Position numbers and translations under genes: made by a program | Shown: piece after piece, positions 31,321 through 42,770 of the stretch | Position numbering within the stretch: the first letter of the stretch is position 1 | Layout: every line of letters begins with the position of its first letter | Assembly: GCF_001884045.1 (NCBI RefSeq) | Contig: NZ_MACF01000129.1 | Coordinates: 1-48,361 of the forward strand | DNA from: Bacillus mobilis | Lineage (GTDB): Bacteria; Bacillota; Bacilli; Bacillales; Bacillaceae_G | Reading direction: 5' to 3' | DNA: 48,361 bases | Notes under the pieces: generated by a model | What the model saw: only the letters and a program-made list of their open reading frames with translations | The model's database searches: none | Told to the model about the DNA's origin: nothing

Positions 31321-31349
31321 ATATTATCCTAAATCATCATATATTTCAA
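31321..31349 (-). promoter_or_regulatory. glmU-prs promoter
   Basis: TTGAAA (31344-31349), 17 bases, TAATAT (31321-31326), about 37 bases before the glmU start. The rest of the 325-base gap to spoVG holds the two hairpins and AT-rich DNA without a gene. Confidence 0.6.
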
Positions 31350-31522
31350 GAAACACATTTTAACTATTAAATTTTACCATAATTCTCATACGATGTTTTA
31401 CTCTTTAGTATCTTTTTTAAGAAATAAGCTATACTATTTAAATTGATTTTGAAAAAATTAGAAGTTTTCTTCTTCATTTTAATGAATTCCGAATTTTCCG
31501 CACATAAAATGTATAAAACCAC

Positions 31523-31564
31523 AAAAAAAAAACAAACTCCTGTAAATGCTTACAGGAGTTTGTT
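31523..31564 (-). terminator. spoVG terminator
   Basis: 15-bp perfect stem (31531-31545 with 31550-31564) with a 4-base loop, then eight T on the minus strand. One of the most stable hairpins in the window. Confidence 0.93.
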
Positions 31565-31574
31565 GCAAAATTAT

Positions 31575-31596
31575 AGGGCTTTCTTTAAAAAGCCCT
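31575..31596 (-). other. hairpin just after spoVG
   Basis: AGGGCTTT/AAAGCCCT stem 14 bases beyond the stop codon. It has no T-run, so it is not a terminator by itself; it may protect the mRNA end or act with the next hairpin. Confidence 0.6.
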
Positions 31597-31609
31597 TTTC
31601 ATTCGAATT

Positions 31610-31903
31610 TTACGAAGCACCCGCTTCTTCAAACTCAACCTCTTCTAACTCGCCTAAACGATGATACTCTGTTAAAACCGCATCTTGAATTTTAGAGCGT
31701 GTACCAGAATTAATTGGATGTGCAATGTCACGGAATTCTCCATCTGGAGTACGTTTACTTGGCATTGCTACAAATAATCCATTATTACCATCAATTACAC
31801 GAATATCATGAACAACAAATTCATGGTCTAGAGTAATAGAGGCAATTGCTCTCATGCGGCCTTCTGTGTTTACGCGGCGTAATCTTACGTCAGTCACTTC
31901 CAT
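31610..31903 (-). CDS. spoVG: SpoVG, RNA/DNA-binding regulator
   Basis: The 97-residue protein starts [11 protein letters not shown] and contains the DIRVIDG and VAMPSKRT...FRDIAHPI segments of SpoVG. It affects cortex formation, septation and, in pathogens, many virulence genes, by binding nucleic acid. The frame extends to 31957, but the ATG at 31903 with AAGGGTGGTG is the family start and the upstream part contains the sigma-H promoter. The acidic C-terminus ([11 protein letters not shown]) is normal. Two hairpins follow the gene. Confidence 0.96.
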
Positions 31904-31946
31904 CTTGTGTTCACCACCCTTTTCTAAATAAGCGATATATTTGTAT

Positions 31947-31975
31947 AAATTCCACAAATTTTCTATTTTCCCTTT
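31947..31975 (-). promoter_or_regulatory. sigma-H promoter of spoVG
   Basis: AAAGGGAAA (31967-31975), 11 bases, GTGGAATTT (31947-31955). This fits the sigma-H consensus RnAGGAwWW-N11/12-RnnGAATwW with one mismatch in the -35. spoVG of B. subtilis is a classic sigma-H gene that is also repressed by AbrB through upstream AT-rich DNA; such DNA is present here at 31976-32035. Confidence 0.8.
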
Positions 31976-32055
31976 AATTTTTTAAAAATTTTTAAGATAA
32001 AAATTTTTAATGTAATTGAATATAGAGATTAGTGGAGGTTATCGCTTACAAAGAA

Positions 32056-32430
32056 CTACTTAACTAGGGCAATTACTTCGATTTCAACTGAAACATCTTT
32101 CGGTAATTTTGCTACTTGTACACAAGAACGAGCTGGCTTATGAGTAGAGAAATAAGAGCCGTATACGTCATTAACAGCATTAAAATCATCCATATCTTTT
32201 AAGAATACTGTTGTTTTTACTACTGAATCAAATGAAGCACCTGCTTCTTCTAATACCGCTTGTAAATTTTGAAATACTTGCTCTGTTTGTACTGTCACGT
32301 CTCCTGCTACAAGCTCTCCGCTTGCAGTTAATGGAATTTGTCCTGAACTGTAAAACATATTATTTACAATAATCCCTTGTGAATATGGTCCAATTGCTTG
32401 TGGTGCATTGCTTGTTTGAACAACTTTCAT
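32056..32430 (-). CDS. ridA: RidA-family enamine/imine deaminase (YabJ)
   Basis: The 124-residue trimeric YjgF/YER057c/UK114 protein removes reactive 2-aminoacrylate and other imines made by PLP enzymes. Family features are IGPYSQ at 13-18, SGQIPL at 29-34, Arg105 region PARSCVQV and VEIEVIALV at the end. In B. subtilis yabJ lies downstream of purR and was linked to adenine-mediated repression. ATG at 32430 with GGGTGG 6 bases upstream. About 150 bases separate it from spoVG, so spoVG has its own sigma-H promoter. Confidence 0.94.
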   Translation of the reverse strand: MKVVQTSNAPQAIGPYSQGIIVNNMFYSSGQIPLTASGELVAGDVTVQTEQVFQNLQAVLEEAGASFDSVVKTTVFLKDMDDFNAVNDVYGSYFSTHKPARSCVQVAKLPKDVSVEIEVIALVK

Positions 32431-32522
32431 ATTTTTCCACCCTTTTATTATTTATTTTTACTCTTTAAAAATAGTGCACGAAAAGCAGTTTGTCCATCTA
32501 TTTTATAATTTATAAATAGAAT

Positions 32523-32552
32523 AAAAAAAAGATAAAGCGATCTGCTTTACCT
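32523..32552 (-). terminator. purR terminator
   Basis: 7-bp stem GTAAAGC/GCTTTAT (one G-U pair) with a run of eight T on the minus strand. Confidence 0.82.
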
Positions 32553-32554
32553 TT

Positions 32555-33403
32555 TTACTCAGCCTCTACAAGCCCTTCATCAAATGGTGCCAGTGAATAA
32601 TTTCCCTTTTCCACTTGAATCGCTTTTTCTTTCACATCAACTTCTGATAGGCGAATTAATGATACAAAATTATTAATTAGTCTTTCTTCGATATCCGTGG
32701 ATTCTACTAATACACCAATACCAACAACATTAGTCTTAAACTCTTCTAACATACTCATCATACCTTGAATTGTCCCGCCAGCTTTCATGAAGTCATCAAT
32801 AATTAAAACATTTGATCCTTCTGGAAGACTACGCTTTGCTAACGTCATTGTTTGAATTCGCTTAGAAGAACCTGATACATAGTTAATACTAACAGTTGGG
32901 CCTTCTGTTACCTTATTATCTTTTCTTGCAATTACTACCGGTACATCTAAGTAATTTGCCACCGCATAAGCAAGTGGAATCCCCTTCGTTGCCACCGTCA
33001 TAACCGCATCAATTGGTTGCCTAGCAAAAACAGAAGCAAACAAACGACCTGCGCCATTAATATGACGAGGATTACTTAAAAGATCTGTCATATATAAGTA
33101 ACCACCGGGTAAAATACGACCTGGATTTTCAAATAGGCTACAAAGCTCTCCAATAATGAGATCTGCCTCTTCCGCACTTATATATGGTATATATTTCACT
33201 CCTCCTGCTGCTCCTGGTATCGTTTGCAATGTGCCGACCCCTTGTTGTTCAAACGTTTGCTTAATAATAACTAAATCTTCACTAATGGAAGACTTAGCTG
33301 ATTGATACCTTTCAGCAAAAAAAGTGAGAGAAACTAGCTGACGAGGATTTTGTAACAAGTAATACGTCATATCGACTAATCTTGTACTTCGTCTAATTTT
33401 CAT
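32555..33403 (-). CDS. purR: PurR, purine operon repressor
   Basis: Dimeric repressor of purine synthesis and transport genes, relieved by PRPP. An N-terminal winged helix (1-74) is followed by a PRTase-like effector domain with the PRPP motif VLIIDDFMKAGGT at 199-211. The 282-residue length is typical. ATG at 33403 with GAGGTGGGAG. It has its own promoter and terminator, and lies among PRPP-related genes (prs nearby, hprT at 13 kb). Confidence 0.96.
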   Translation of the reverse strand: MKIRRSTRLVDMTYYLLQNPRQLVSLTFFAERYQSAKSSISEDLVIIKQTFEQQGVGTLQTIPGAAGGVKYIPYISAEEADLIIGELCSLFENPGRILPGGYLYMTDLLSNPRHINGAGRLFASVFARQPIDAVMTVATKGIPLAYAVANYLDVPVVIARKDNKVTEGPTVSINYVSGSSKRIQTMTLAKRSLPEGSNVLIIDDFMKAGGTIQGMMSMLEEFKTNVVGIGVLVESTDIEERLINNFVSLIRLSEVDVKEKAIQVEKGNYSLAPFDEGLVEAE

Positions 33404-33436
33404 ACTCCCACCTCAAATCACGAATATTCTAAACAA

Positions 33437-33465
33437 ATCATACCGTATTATACGTCTTTATTCAA
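33437..33465 (-). promoter_or_regulatory. purR promoter
   Basis: TTGAAT at 33460-33465, 17 bases, TATGAT at 33437-33442. The -35 sits in the end of ispE. A CGAA/TTCG core just below may be part of a PurBox, but one half-site alone is weak evidence. Confidence 0.6.
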
Positions 33466-34327
33466 GCGTTTCTCGCTCTCCCAATAAACGTACTGCATAT
33501 ACTTGTTCACAAAATCCTTTTAATCCGTTATATATACGATGCATTCGCGAATCATGGTGCACAAGGCCAAATACGGTTGGGCCACTTCCACTCATTAATA
33601 CGGCATCCGCCCCAAATCGCTTCATCTGTGCCTTAATACGTGCAACTTCAGGATGCATCGCAAACGTTACATCTTCTAAAACGTTACCAACAGTATCACA
33701 AATCCCTTTGTAATCCCCGGCATTTATGACATCAACCATTTTATCTACATTTGGATGTGTAACTCGATTTAACTTTAAATTTCCATACACATCAGCAGTA
33801 GATACACCAATATGGGGTTTTGCTAAAATAACCCAACAAGAAGGTGGAGTTTTTATGTGCTCAATTTGCTCTCCTCTTCCAGTGGCAATTGCTGTCCCAC
33901 CATATACGCAAAACGATACATCTGATCCGATTTCTGCGCCAAGCTCTGCTAACTGGTCAATTGTAAGCCCTAAATTCCATAATTTATTAAGGCCACGTAA
34001 TGTCGCTGCTGCATCACTACTTCCACCTGCTAATCCAGCTGCTACTGGAATCGTTTTTTCAATAGTAATAGATACGCCTTTTTTTACATTAAACTTCTCT
34101 TTTAATAATCTCGCTGCTTGATAAGCTAAATTTCTTTGGTCGTCTGGGACATACCGATTATGGGATAAAATTTCAATACGGTCTTCTGCTAATTCCATTA
34201 GTTCTAAACGATCCGCTAAATCAATTGTTGTCATAATCATTTTCACTTCATGATATCCGTCTTGTCTTTTTCCCAGTACATCTAACGACAGATTAATCTT
34301 TGCTGGTGCTTTCACTAGTAGCTTCAA
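33458..34327 (-). CDS. ispE: 4-diphosphocytidyl-2-C-methyl-D-erythritol kinase
   Basis: GHMP kinase of the MEP pathway: phosphorylates CDP-methylerythritol on the way to isoprenoids. The 289-residue protein has K10 (APAKINL) and the ATP loop [15 protein letters not shown] from 94. The frame opens at a GTG at 34336, but TTG at 34327 with GTGGGTG upstream gives the usual [13 protein letters not shown] start and family length. It is in the Bacillus order sspF-ispE-purR. Its last codons overlap the -35 of a purR promoter. Confidence 0.94.
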   Translation of the reverse strand: MKLLVKAPAKINLSLDVLGKRQDGYHEVKMIMTTIDLADRLELMELAEDRIEILSHNRYVPDDQRNLAYQAARLLKEKFNVKKGVSITIEKTIPVAAGLAGGSSDAAATLRGLNKLWNLGLTIDQLAELGAEIGSDVSFCVYGGTAIATGRGEQIEHIKTPPSCWVILAKPHIGVSTADVYGNLKLNRVTHPNVDKMVDVINAGDYKGICDTVGNVLEDVTFAMHPEVARIKAQMKRFGADAVLMSGSGPTVFGLVHHDSRMHRIYNGLKGFCEQVYAVRLLGERETLE

Positions 34328-34470
34328 TCTATTCACCCACTCTATGTACTCAATCTTTTATCGTTTATTTTACCATAAATTTATAGTAAGACGATGACAC
34401 TTCCCTAATTATAACGAAAAGCATTCAGAATGAAACTACTTATGTAAAATGATGGCACCTTTTAGAGTAC

Positions 34471-34497
34471 AAAAAGCCGAGGAATCACTCCTCGGCT
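34471..34497 (-). terminator. sspF terminator
   Basis: 9-bp GC-rich stem AGCCGAGGA/TCCTCGGCT with a 5-base loop and a T-run on the minus strand. Confidence 0.9.
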
Positions 34498-34523
34498 ACC
34501 GTAGCATAGAAAGTATCTTATAA

Positions 34524-34703
34524 CTACTGGTTTTGTTTCATTAATTGCTGTTCTGCAATTTCTATAGCACGTTTCACCATGTTACCAGCATCTTTCGCAC
34601 GAATTCCGCCCCATCCTTCTTTCTGAACAACATCATAAAAGCCTAGCTCTTTTGCAAGCTCTTCTTTAAATTGATTTGACATGACACCTCTTCGTCTACT
34701 CAA
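34524..34703 (-). CDS. sspF: Small acid-soluble spore protein SspF, alpha/beta type
   Basis: A 59-residue SASP-like protein starting MSRRRGVMS, with the family signatures [19 protein letters not shown] and the [10 protein letters not shown] segment before it. Such proteins bind and protect spore DNA; SspF is a minor, divergent member made in the forespore. The start is TTG at 34703 with GGAGGG 7 bases upstream; no ATG serves before Met8. It stands between veg and ispE, as in B. subtilis. A stable terminator follows. Confidence 0.93.
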   Translation of the reverse strand: MSRRRGVMSNQFKEELAKELGFYDVVQKEGWGGIRAKDAGNMVKRAIEIAEQQLMKQNQ

Positions 34704-34737
34704 TGCAGAGTCCCTCCTTATTTTGCTACGGTATAAT

Positions 34738-34744
34738 TAGTATG
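34738..34744 (-). promoter_or_regulatory. sigma-G type -10 element of sspF
   Basis: CATACTA matches the sigma-G -10 consensus CATnnTA and lies about 35 bases before the sspF start. No good -35 is visible at 17-18 bases, so the call rests on the -10 and on the known forespore control of ssp genes. Confidence 0.45.
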
Positions 34745-34794
34745 CAAAATAATATAGCTTTTCATTTGTGGGAATATATGTAACGATACATCAA

Positions 34795-35055
34795 TTATAA
34801 AATCACTTCATTATGAGATTCACCATAAAATGTTAACTCTACTGTCTCTGTTAAAACATCCGCATAGCTATATGATACACGTTGTAACGCATCTTCTTGC
34901 TGATCCAATTGTACAACAAAAACAGAACGGTACGTTTCTGCAAGTACACCTGATTGTTCTACTGTTTTTCTTCTCCCACTATTTGCCTTTAACATCAGTC
35001 TCTCTCCAAGATGGTGATCTAATTCGCTTTTAATTTCATCTAAACGTTTTGACAT
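34795..35055 (-). CDS. veg: Veg, biofilm-stimulating protein
   Basis: The 86-residue protein matches Veg of low-GC Gram-positives: [15 protein letters not shown] in the middle and [17 protein letters not shown] near the end, an SH3/Sm-like small beta barrel. In B. subtilis Veg raises biofilm matrix expression by acting against the repressor SinR. The molecular activity is not settled. The neighbours yabG and sspF are in the family's usual order. I see no clear terminator between veg and sspF. Confidence 0.92.
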   Translation of the reverse strand: MSKRLDEIKSELDHHLGERLMLKANSGRRKTVEQSGVLAETYRSVFVVQLDQQEDALQRVSYSYADVLTETVELTFYGESHNEVIL

Positions 35056-35102
35056 ATACTTCGTTACACCTCGCTGTAATTTAGATTGAACACTTAAAAC
35101 AC

Positions 35103-35131
35103 GATATATCTATCCCAATTATTAACCGCAA
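35103..35131 (-). promoter_or_regulatory. possible veg promoter
   Basis: TTGCGG, 17 bases, TATATC on the minus strand, about 48 bases before the veg start. It is a plausible but imperfect sigma-A site. The B. subtilis veg promoter is known to be very strong, so another element in this 238-base gap may be the main one. Confidence 0.4.
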
Positions 35132-35263
35132 CTCACAGACAATATCATTATAAAAGCATTATGCGTTCGAATAGATAGAAGAAATACTATATTGAAAAAG
35201 TATCATTATGTAGTCTGTGCGTTCTTCTCTCTTTTTATCCAAGCTGATTTAAATCCTTCCCAT

Positions 35264-35294
35264 ACAAAAAAGCAAGATACATATGTACCTTGCT
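35264..35294 (-). terminator. yabG terminator
   Basis: Inverted repeat AGCAAGGTACAT/ATGTATCTTGCT on the minus strand, followed by TTTTTT. Confidence 0.82.
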
Positions 35295-36157
35295 TATTCT
35301 TCATAATGTTGAAAGGGTAATCCGGTTCGTAAAATTCCCCTCGTTTCAATTCCGCCAAGTCCCTTCTCGCCGGTAATCGTATTACGTACAACATCCCATA
35401 CATTGACTCTCTCCATAAATGACGTAAAACTAATTTTACCCACCACATATACAGGATCTAGTGCGTGAATATTAATTCTAGATGGTGAACTAGCAAAATT
35501 AGCGCCAGCTCGAATTAATGCTTCAAAGTGTGATTGGCATGCCCCGGCAAAAATAACGAGTTGATCCAATGATGGATATTTTTTTCTCACTTCTCGAACA
35601 GCCTGTACAAAATGCCTTGAATGTCTATATGCTGCTAAATCTCCCTTTACCCCTTTTGATTTTGTATATGCATCGTGCCCTGTAATAACTAAAATGTCCG
35701 GGCGGAAATGATCTATTAAATCTACTACCTTTTCATGCATCTCTGTTTCTTTACAATGAATACCTTGTACAGGAACACCAATTTTATTATATAAATCTAA
35801 GCACTTGCGCAAATATAACGGGTCTCCATCGATATGCAATACACGTCCTGGCATTTGAAAATAATTCACCTCACTTGTGTATCCACCCGTTGAAGTGTGT
35901 TCATGCCTTTGTTTCATTAATACATAATCTTGTTGAAACAAACGATACGTACGCTCCATCGTTTCCTTCTCACGCTTTGCTCTTTTTTTATGTTCTCGTT
36001 GATCTATACTAACTAAATCTTCAAGTGGCGCATCTGCCACCAGTCTAATTTCCTCTCCAAATAATATAGCTATCTCGCCTTTTATTTCTATAATACGAAA
36101 AAGAATATCCCTCTTATGAGAATATCGTTCCACTAATTCTCCAACATGTAAAGCCAT
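35294..36157 (-). CDS. yabG: YabG, sporulation-specific protease
   Basis: Cysteine protease made in the mother cell. It cleaves spore coat proteins, preparing them for transglutaminase cross-linking, and in clostridia processes SleC and CspBA. The 287-residue protein has the conserved His161 (ITGHDAYTK) and Cys207 (AGACQSHF), which fit the reported catalytic residues. ATG at 36157 has GGAGG about 8 bases upstream. A sigma-K-type promoter and its own terminator make it monocistronic. Confidence 0.93.
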   Translation of the reverse strand: MALHVGELVERYSHKRDILFRIIEIKGEIAILFGEEIRLVADAPLEDLVSIDQREHKKRAKREKETMERTYRLFQQDYVLMKQRHEHTSTGGYTSEVNYFQMPGRVLHIDGDPLYLRKCLDLYNKIGVPVQGIHCKETEMHEKVVDLIDHFRPDILVITGHDAYTKSKGVKGDLAAYRHSRHFVQAVREVRKKYPSLDQLVIFAGACQSHFEALIRAGANFASSPSRINIHALDPVYVVGKISFTSFMERVNVWDVVRNTITGEKGLGGIETRGILRTGLPFQHYEE

Positions 36158-36197
36158 TCTCCTACCTCCAAACTCGTTAGGCCATCTTACCTGTTTT

Positions 36198-36225
36198 TAA
36201 AGTATGAATGTAGGAGAGGAAAGGT
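36198..36225 (-). promoter_or_regulatory. sigma-K promoter of yabG
   Basis: AC at 36224-36225, a 17-base spacer, then CATACTTTA at 36198-36206. This matches the sigma-K consensus AC-N16/17-CATAnnnTA. yabG of B. subtilis is known to be sigma-K dependent, which supports it. Confidence 0.75.
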
Positions 36226-36228
36226 GAC

Positions 36229-36261
36229 AAAAGGGACAGTTCAAGTTGAACTGTCCCTTTT
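36229..36261 (-). terminator. rsmA terminator
   Basis: 16-bp near-perfect inverted repeat around GGGACAGTTCAA, with A/T-flanked ends giving T-runs on both strands. It lies directly before the yabG promoter. Confidence 0.88.
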
Positions 36262-36267
36262 GTATTC

Positions 36268-37700
<1,433 letters not shown>

Positions 37701-37865
37701 GCTTGCCTCCACACTCGTTTCGTCTCTACTTAGTAAAACAAAAAAATGACGACTTTTCCATTATTATTTTCCCCATTCTTACATTTTAAAAAATAGAATG
37801 TCCAAAACTTTCTTCTCTCTCCTTATTGTAACACTTCCTCATTCGCCCTTCATTTTTCACAAAAA

Positions 37866-37892
37866 TAAAAAAAGAATGGGTTCTCCCACTCC
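37866..37892 (-). terminator. tatD terminator
   Basis: GAGTGGG/CCCATTC stem (one G-U pair) with an AGAA loop and seven T on the minus strand. Confidence 0.82.
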
Positions 37893-37895
37893 TTT

Positions 37896-38666
37896 TTATT
37901 CAACACCAAATAAAGCTTTTGCATTTTTTGTTGTTACTTCTGCTACTTCTTCATAAGAAATTCCTTTTAAGTTCGCAATTTCTTCTGCTACAAGTTTTAC
38001 ATAACTCGGTTCATTTCGTTTCCCTCGAAATGGATGTGGTGTTAAATATGGACAGTCCGTCTCTATTAACAATTTCTCTAACGGAATCTCCGCAGCAACC
38101 TCTTTCGGTTTCTTAGCATTTTTAAATGTAACTGGTCCGCCTAACGAAATTAAAAAGTTCATATCAACACATCGCTCTGCTACTTCTACGCTGCCACTAA
38201 AGCAATGCATAATGCCTCCCACTTCAGCCGCATTCTCTTCTTCTAGAATATCAACAATATCTTGAGTTGCATCGCGGTTATGTATAATAATCGGCAATTT
38301 CACCTTTTTGGCTAATGCAATTTGTTTACGGAATACTTCCTTCTGTATTTCTTTTGGAGACTTATCCCAGTGATAATCTAAGCCCATTTCTCCAAGTGCA
38401 ACAACTTTAGGATGGGAAGCAAGTTCTTCTAACCAAGCTAAATGTTCTTCCGTCATGTCGATTGCATCAACTGGATGCCATCCAACTGCAGCGTAAATAA
38501 AATCATAAGTTTCAGCTAATTCAATCGCCTTTTTGATCGTTACTTCATCAAAACCAACAACAACTGTATAAGTAACTCCCGCTTCTTTCATTCGTGCAAT
38601 AACTTCTTGCAAATCTTCTTCAAATTGCTCTGCATTCAAATGTGAATGTGTATCAAACAACATCAT
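37896..38666 (-). CDS. tatD: TatD-family metal-dependent hydrolase (DNase)
   Basis: TIM-barrel metallohydrolase of 256 residues with the TatD signatures: THSH (H7, H9), GEMGLDYH, IHNRDA, and TDCPYLTP. Family members are Mg-dependent 3'-5' exonucleases or D-aminoacyl-tRNA deacylase-like enzymes. The B. subtilis orthologue is YabD. Two adjacent ATG codons (38666, 38663) are both possible, with AAGGAG 6 or 9 bases upstream. It lies downstream of metG behind a terminator. In B. subtilis yabE follows; here rnmV does. Confidence 0.92.
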   Translation of the reverse strand: MMLFDTHSHLNAEQFEEDLQEVIARMKEAGVTYTVVVGFDEVTIKKAIELAETYDFIYAAVGWHPVDAIDMTEEHLAWLEELASHPKVVALGEMGLDYHWDKSPKEIQKEVFRKQIALAKKVKLPIIIHNRDATQDIVDILEEENAAEVGGIMHCFSGSVEVAERCVDMNFLISLGGPVTFKNAKKPKEVAAEIPLEKLLIETDCPYLTPHPFRGKRNEPSYVKLVAEEIANLKGISYEEVAEVTTKNAKALFGVE

Positions 38667-38770
38667 ACATAACTCCTTTTATATTGAAATCAAGTTTATT
38701 CTACACAAATAAGCCCTTTACTAACTTAACGATAACAATACTACAATCTTAATGCAAAAATTGAGAGTGT

Positions 38771-38814
38771 AAAAAGAAAAAAGACGCTTCACACATGTTA
38801 CACGTGAAACATCT
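38771..38814 (-). terminator. metG terminator
   Basis: 11-bp stem with two G-U pairs on the minus-strand RNA (38804-38814 with 38782-38792), followed by a T-rich run. Confidence 0.82.
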
Positions 38815-38829
38815 CTTTTCTTGTCTTAA

Positions 38830-40845
<2,016 letters not shown>

Positions 40846-40902
40846 TTATAAACAGTATATCAAAAACTTATATATAAAGTGAAACTTTAATCTGTAGGCT
40901 TT

Positions 40903-41040
40903 TATTCACTCCCGCGGATTATTAGCCCGCACCAATTGGGCTTTTACAAGCAGCCAGATCCCCACTTGACCTCTTTCCCCCAATCGAGTTTTGAAATAGG
41001 AATCTTACTGCTCGTTAACGCGGGATAAAAAATGAGTTAA
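40903..41040. repeat. GC-rich structured intergenic repeat, bcr1-like
   Basis: About 130 bases far richer in G+C than their AT-rich flanks. The ends pair (TCCCGCG at 40910-40916 with CGCGGGA at 41019-41025), and an inner hairpin joins AGCCC (40924-40928) to GGGCT (40938-40942). TTTAT lies at the left edge (40902-40906). It has no start codon or reading frame of note. Size, end pairing and TTTAT edge fit the bcr1 family of B. cereus-group repeats as I recall it; the identity was not checked against a database. The rest of the 40813-41330 gap holds the abrB promoter, the metG leader and plain AT-rich DNA. Confidence 0.6.
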
Positions 41041-41214
41041 TACCTAGTACCTTTATCATCTATTACTCATATTTCGAGAAAATATACAGTCTTTACTTAC
41101 AATTTATAAATTTTCTGAAAATAAATTGAAATAATAGTAGAAATTACTCACATTCTATTATATATAAGAAGTAAGAAATCTATAAATCTTTTTAAAAAAT
41201 ATAGAATTAAAGAA

Positions 41215-41243
41215 TTGACGGAAATGTAAATGATTGGTATCAT
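41215..41243 (+). promoter_or_regulatory. abrB sigma-A promoter
   Basis: TTGACG, a 17-base spacer, and TATCAT preceded by TGG (extended -10). The expected start is near 41250, giving a leader of about 80 bases. Confidence 0.85.
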
Positions 41244-41260
41244 ATGTCCATAGGGTATTT

Positions 41261-41277
41261 TGTCGAAAAATGACGAA
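41261..41277 (+). promoter_or_regulatory. tandem Spo0A boxes in the abrB leader
   Basis: TGTCGAA at 41261-41267 and TGACGAA at 41271-41277 both match TGNCGAA. They are 10 bases apart start to start, so they lie on one face of the helix, about +11 to +28. This arrangement is known for repression of B. subtilis abrB by Spo0A~P. Confidence 0.88.
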
Positions 41278-41330
41278 TCTAGAAAATAGACTCGAAACTT
41301 ATAAACTATTTCTTTAGGAGGAAAAGAATT

Positions 41331-41615
41331 ATGAAATCTACTGGTATCGTTCGTAAAGTTGATGAATTAGGTCGTGTAGTAATTCCAATCGAATTACGCC
41401 GTACTTTAGGTATTGCAGAAAAGGATGCTCTTGAAATCTACGTTGATGACGAGAAAATCATCTTAAAAAAATATAAGCCAAACATGACTTGCCAAGTAAC
41501 TGGTGAAGTATCTGATGGTAACCTATCTTTAGCTGAAGGTAAAATTATCTTAAGCAAAGAAGGCGCTGAGCAAATCTTAAACGAACTTCAAGATTATATC
41601 GAAACAGCAAAATAA
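41331..41615 (+). CDS. abrB: AbrB, transition-state regulator
   Basis: The only plus-strand gene. The 94-residue protein has the swapped-hairpin AbrB DNA-binding domain at 1-50 (STGIVRKVDELGRVVIP) and a C-terminal oligomerisation part with one cysteine (C54). AbrB represses stationary-phase genes during growth. In the B. cereus group it also represses virulence and toxin genes, including atxA in B. anthracis. AGGAGG lies 9 bases before ATG. The promoter has tandem Spo0A boxes just below the start, so Spo0A~P should repress it. The same domain occurs in SpoVT at 24.2 kb. Confidence 0.96.
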   Translation: MKSTGIVRKVDELGRVVIPIELRRTLGIAEKDALEIYVDDEKIILKKYKPNMTCQVTGEVSDGNLSLAEGKIILSKEGAEQILNELQDYIETAK

Positions 41616-41645
41616 GCTTCTCAATTATGAGAAGCTTATTTTTTA
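41609..41645. terminator. bidirectional terminator between abrB and rsmI
   Basis: 12-bp perfect stem (41611-41622 with 41629-41640) and a 6-base loop. There are T-runs on both strands, longer for the plus strand. The stem includes the abrB stop codon, and the rsmI stop codon overlaps its far end. Confidence 0.88.
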
Positions 41646-42511
41646 TCGACATGATAGATTTGATATACATCGCGTTTCGACAAATCTCGATCTTTAGCGA
41701 CTGTTTTTATCGCCTCTTTTGAATTCATACCTTTTTCGTTTATATAATGTTCAATATGATCATATACCGAAATAGATTCCCACCATTGTTCTTCTGGAGC
41801 AGGTTCTTCCGTTGAGCCAGCTACTAAAATACAAAACTCGCCACGAACTTCATTTTGTTTCGTCCACTCAATTGCTTCCTCGACTGTTCCACGAATAAAT
41901 TCCTCGAATTTTTTCGTTAGCTCTCGACATAATACAATTTCTCTATTTCCCAGCACTTCTTGCATCGAGATTAAAGTATCATCTAAACGATGAGGCGCTT
42001 CATAAAACATCATTGTAGTTTGTACATAACGAAGCTTTTCTAACTCCATTTTTCTTTCTTTTTTATTTCTTTGTAAAAATCCATAGAAATAAAATTGTTT
42101 TGTTTCAAGACCTGACGCAATTAACGCTGTAAGGGCTGCGTTTGCCCCAGGAAGCGGGATAACATGATACTGTTCCGCTACAGCCTCTACAACAATATCG
42201 TAACCTGGATCGGAAATACAAGGCATACCAGCATCACTAACAAGCGCTACTGTCTTTCCTTCGTCTAACTTATCTAATATTTTCTTCCCACTTACTTCCT
42301 TATTATGCTCATGGTAACTCATAACAGGTGTTTCAATTTCGAAGTAATTACAAAGTTTTTTCGTTTGTCTCGTATCTTCAGCAGCAATTAAATCAGCTTC
42401 TTTTAAAATTCGGATTGCACGAAATGTCATATCTTCTAAATTTCCAATAGGAGTTGGTACTAAATATAAAACTCCCTTTTCATTTTGTTGAAAGCTTTTT
42501 TGTTGCCACAT
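41636..42511 (-). CDS. rsmI: 16S rRNA C1402 2'-O-methyltransferase
   Basis: RsmI methylates the ribose of C1402 in the decoding centre of 16S rRNA. The 291-residue protein belongs to the tetrapyrrole-methylase-like SAM fold: VPTPIGNLEDMT at the N-terminus, AEDTR near 45, SDAGMPCISDPG in the SAM loop, and PGANA. ATG at 42511 has AAAGGAG upstream. It ends the yabB-yazA-rsmI unit, and its terminator is shared with convergent abrB. Confidence 0.95.
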   Translation of the reverse strand: MWQQKSFQQNEKGVLYLVPTPIGNLEDMTFRAIRILKEADLIAAEDTRQTKKLCNYFEIETPVMSYHEHNKEVSGKKILDKLDEGKTVALVSDAGMPCISDPGYDIVVEAVAEQYHVIPLPGANAALTALIASGLETKQFYFYGFLQRNKKERKMELEKLRYVQTTMMFYEAPHRLDDTLISMQEVLGNREIVLCRELTKKFEEFIRGTVEEAIEWTKQNEVRGEFCILVAGSTEEPAPEEQWWESISVYDHIEHYINEKGMNSKEAIKTVAKDRDLSKRDVYQIYHVDKK

Positions 42512-42770
42512 AGCGTTCTCCTTTTTGCATATATTCTTCTTTTTGTTTTCTATTTAATTGCTTAAAATAGTACTCTGCTTGCATAGCTGTACGCTTATCT
42601 TCATGAAATTCTACATATTTTAAAACAACTGGAAGTCTAGCACGCGTATACCTAGCTCCCTTTCCACTATTATGTGTCTGAATCCGCTTCTCTATATGAT
42701 TTGTATATCCAGCATAATAACTTCCATCAGAGCACACTACTACATAAAAACAATGCTTATTCTTCTCCAT
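42480..42770 (-). CDS. yazA: YazA, GIY-YIG domain protein (UPF0213)
   Basis: Single-domain GIY-YIG nuclease-fold protein of 96 residues: FYVV near the start, YYAGYTN as the YIG strand, and a downstream Arg/Tyr-rich helix (KGARYTRAR). This family resembles the UvrC N-terminal and SLX1 nuclease domain, but the small stand-alone members have no settled role. The frame is open back to 42821. The ATG at 42770 gives the MEKN start and family length, although its ribosome site (AAAGGAG about 15 bases away) is distant, so translation may depend on coupling to yabB. Confidence 0.85.
   Translation of the reverse strand: MEKNKHCFYVVVCSDGSYYAGYTNHIEKRIQTHNSGKGARYTRARLPVVLKYVEFHEDKRTAMQAEYYFKQLNRKQKEEYMQKGERYVATKKLSTK

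Noticed and set aside
35206-35448. 80-codon minus-strand frame over the yabG end
   Set aside because: It is out of frame with yabG and crosses the yabG terminator.
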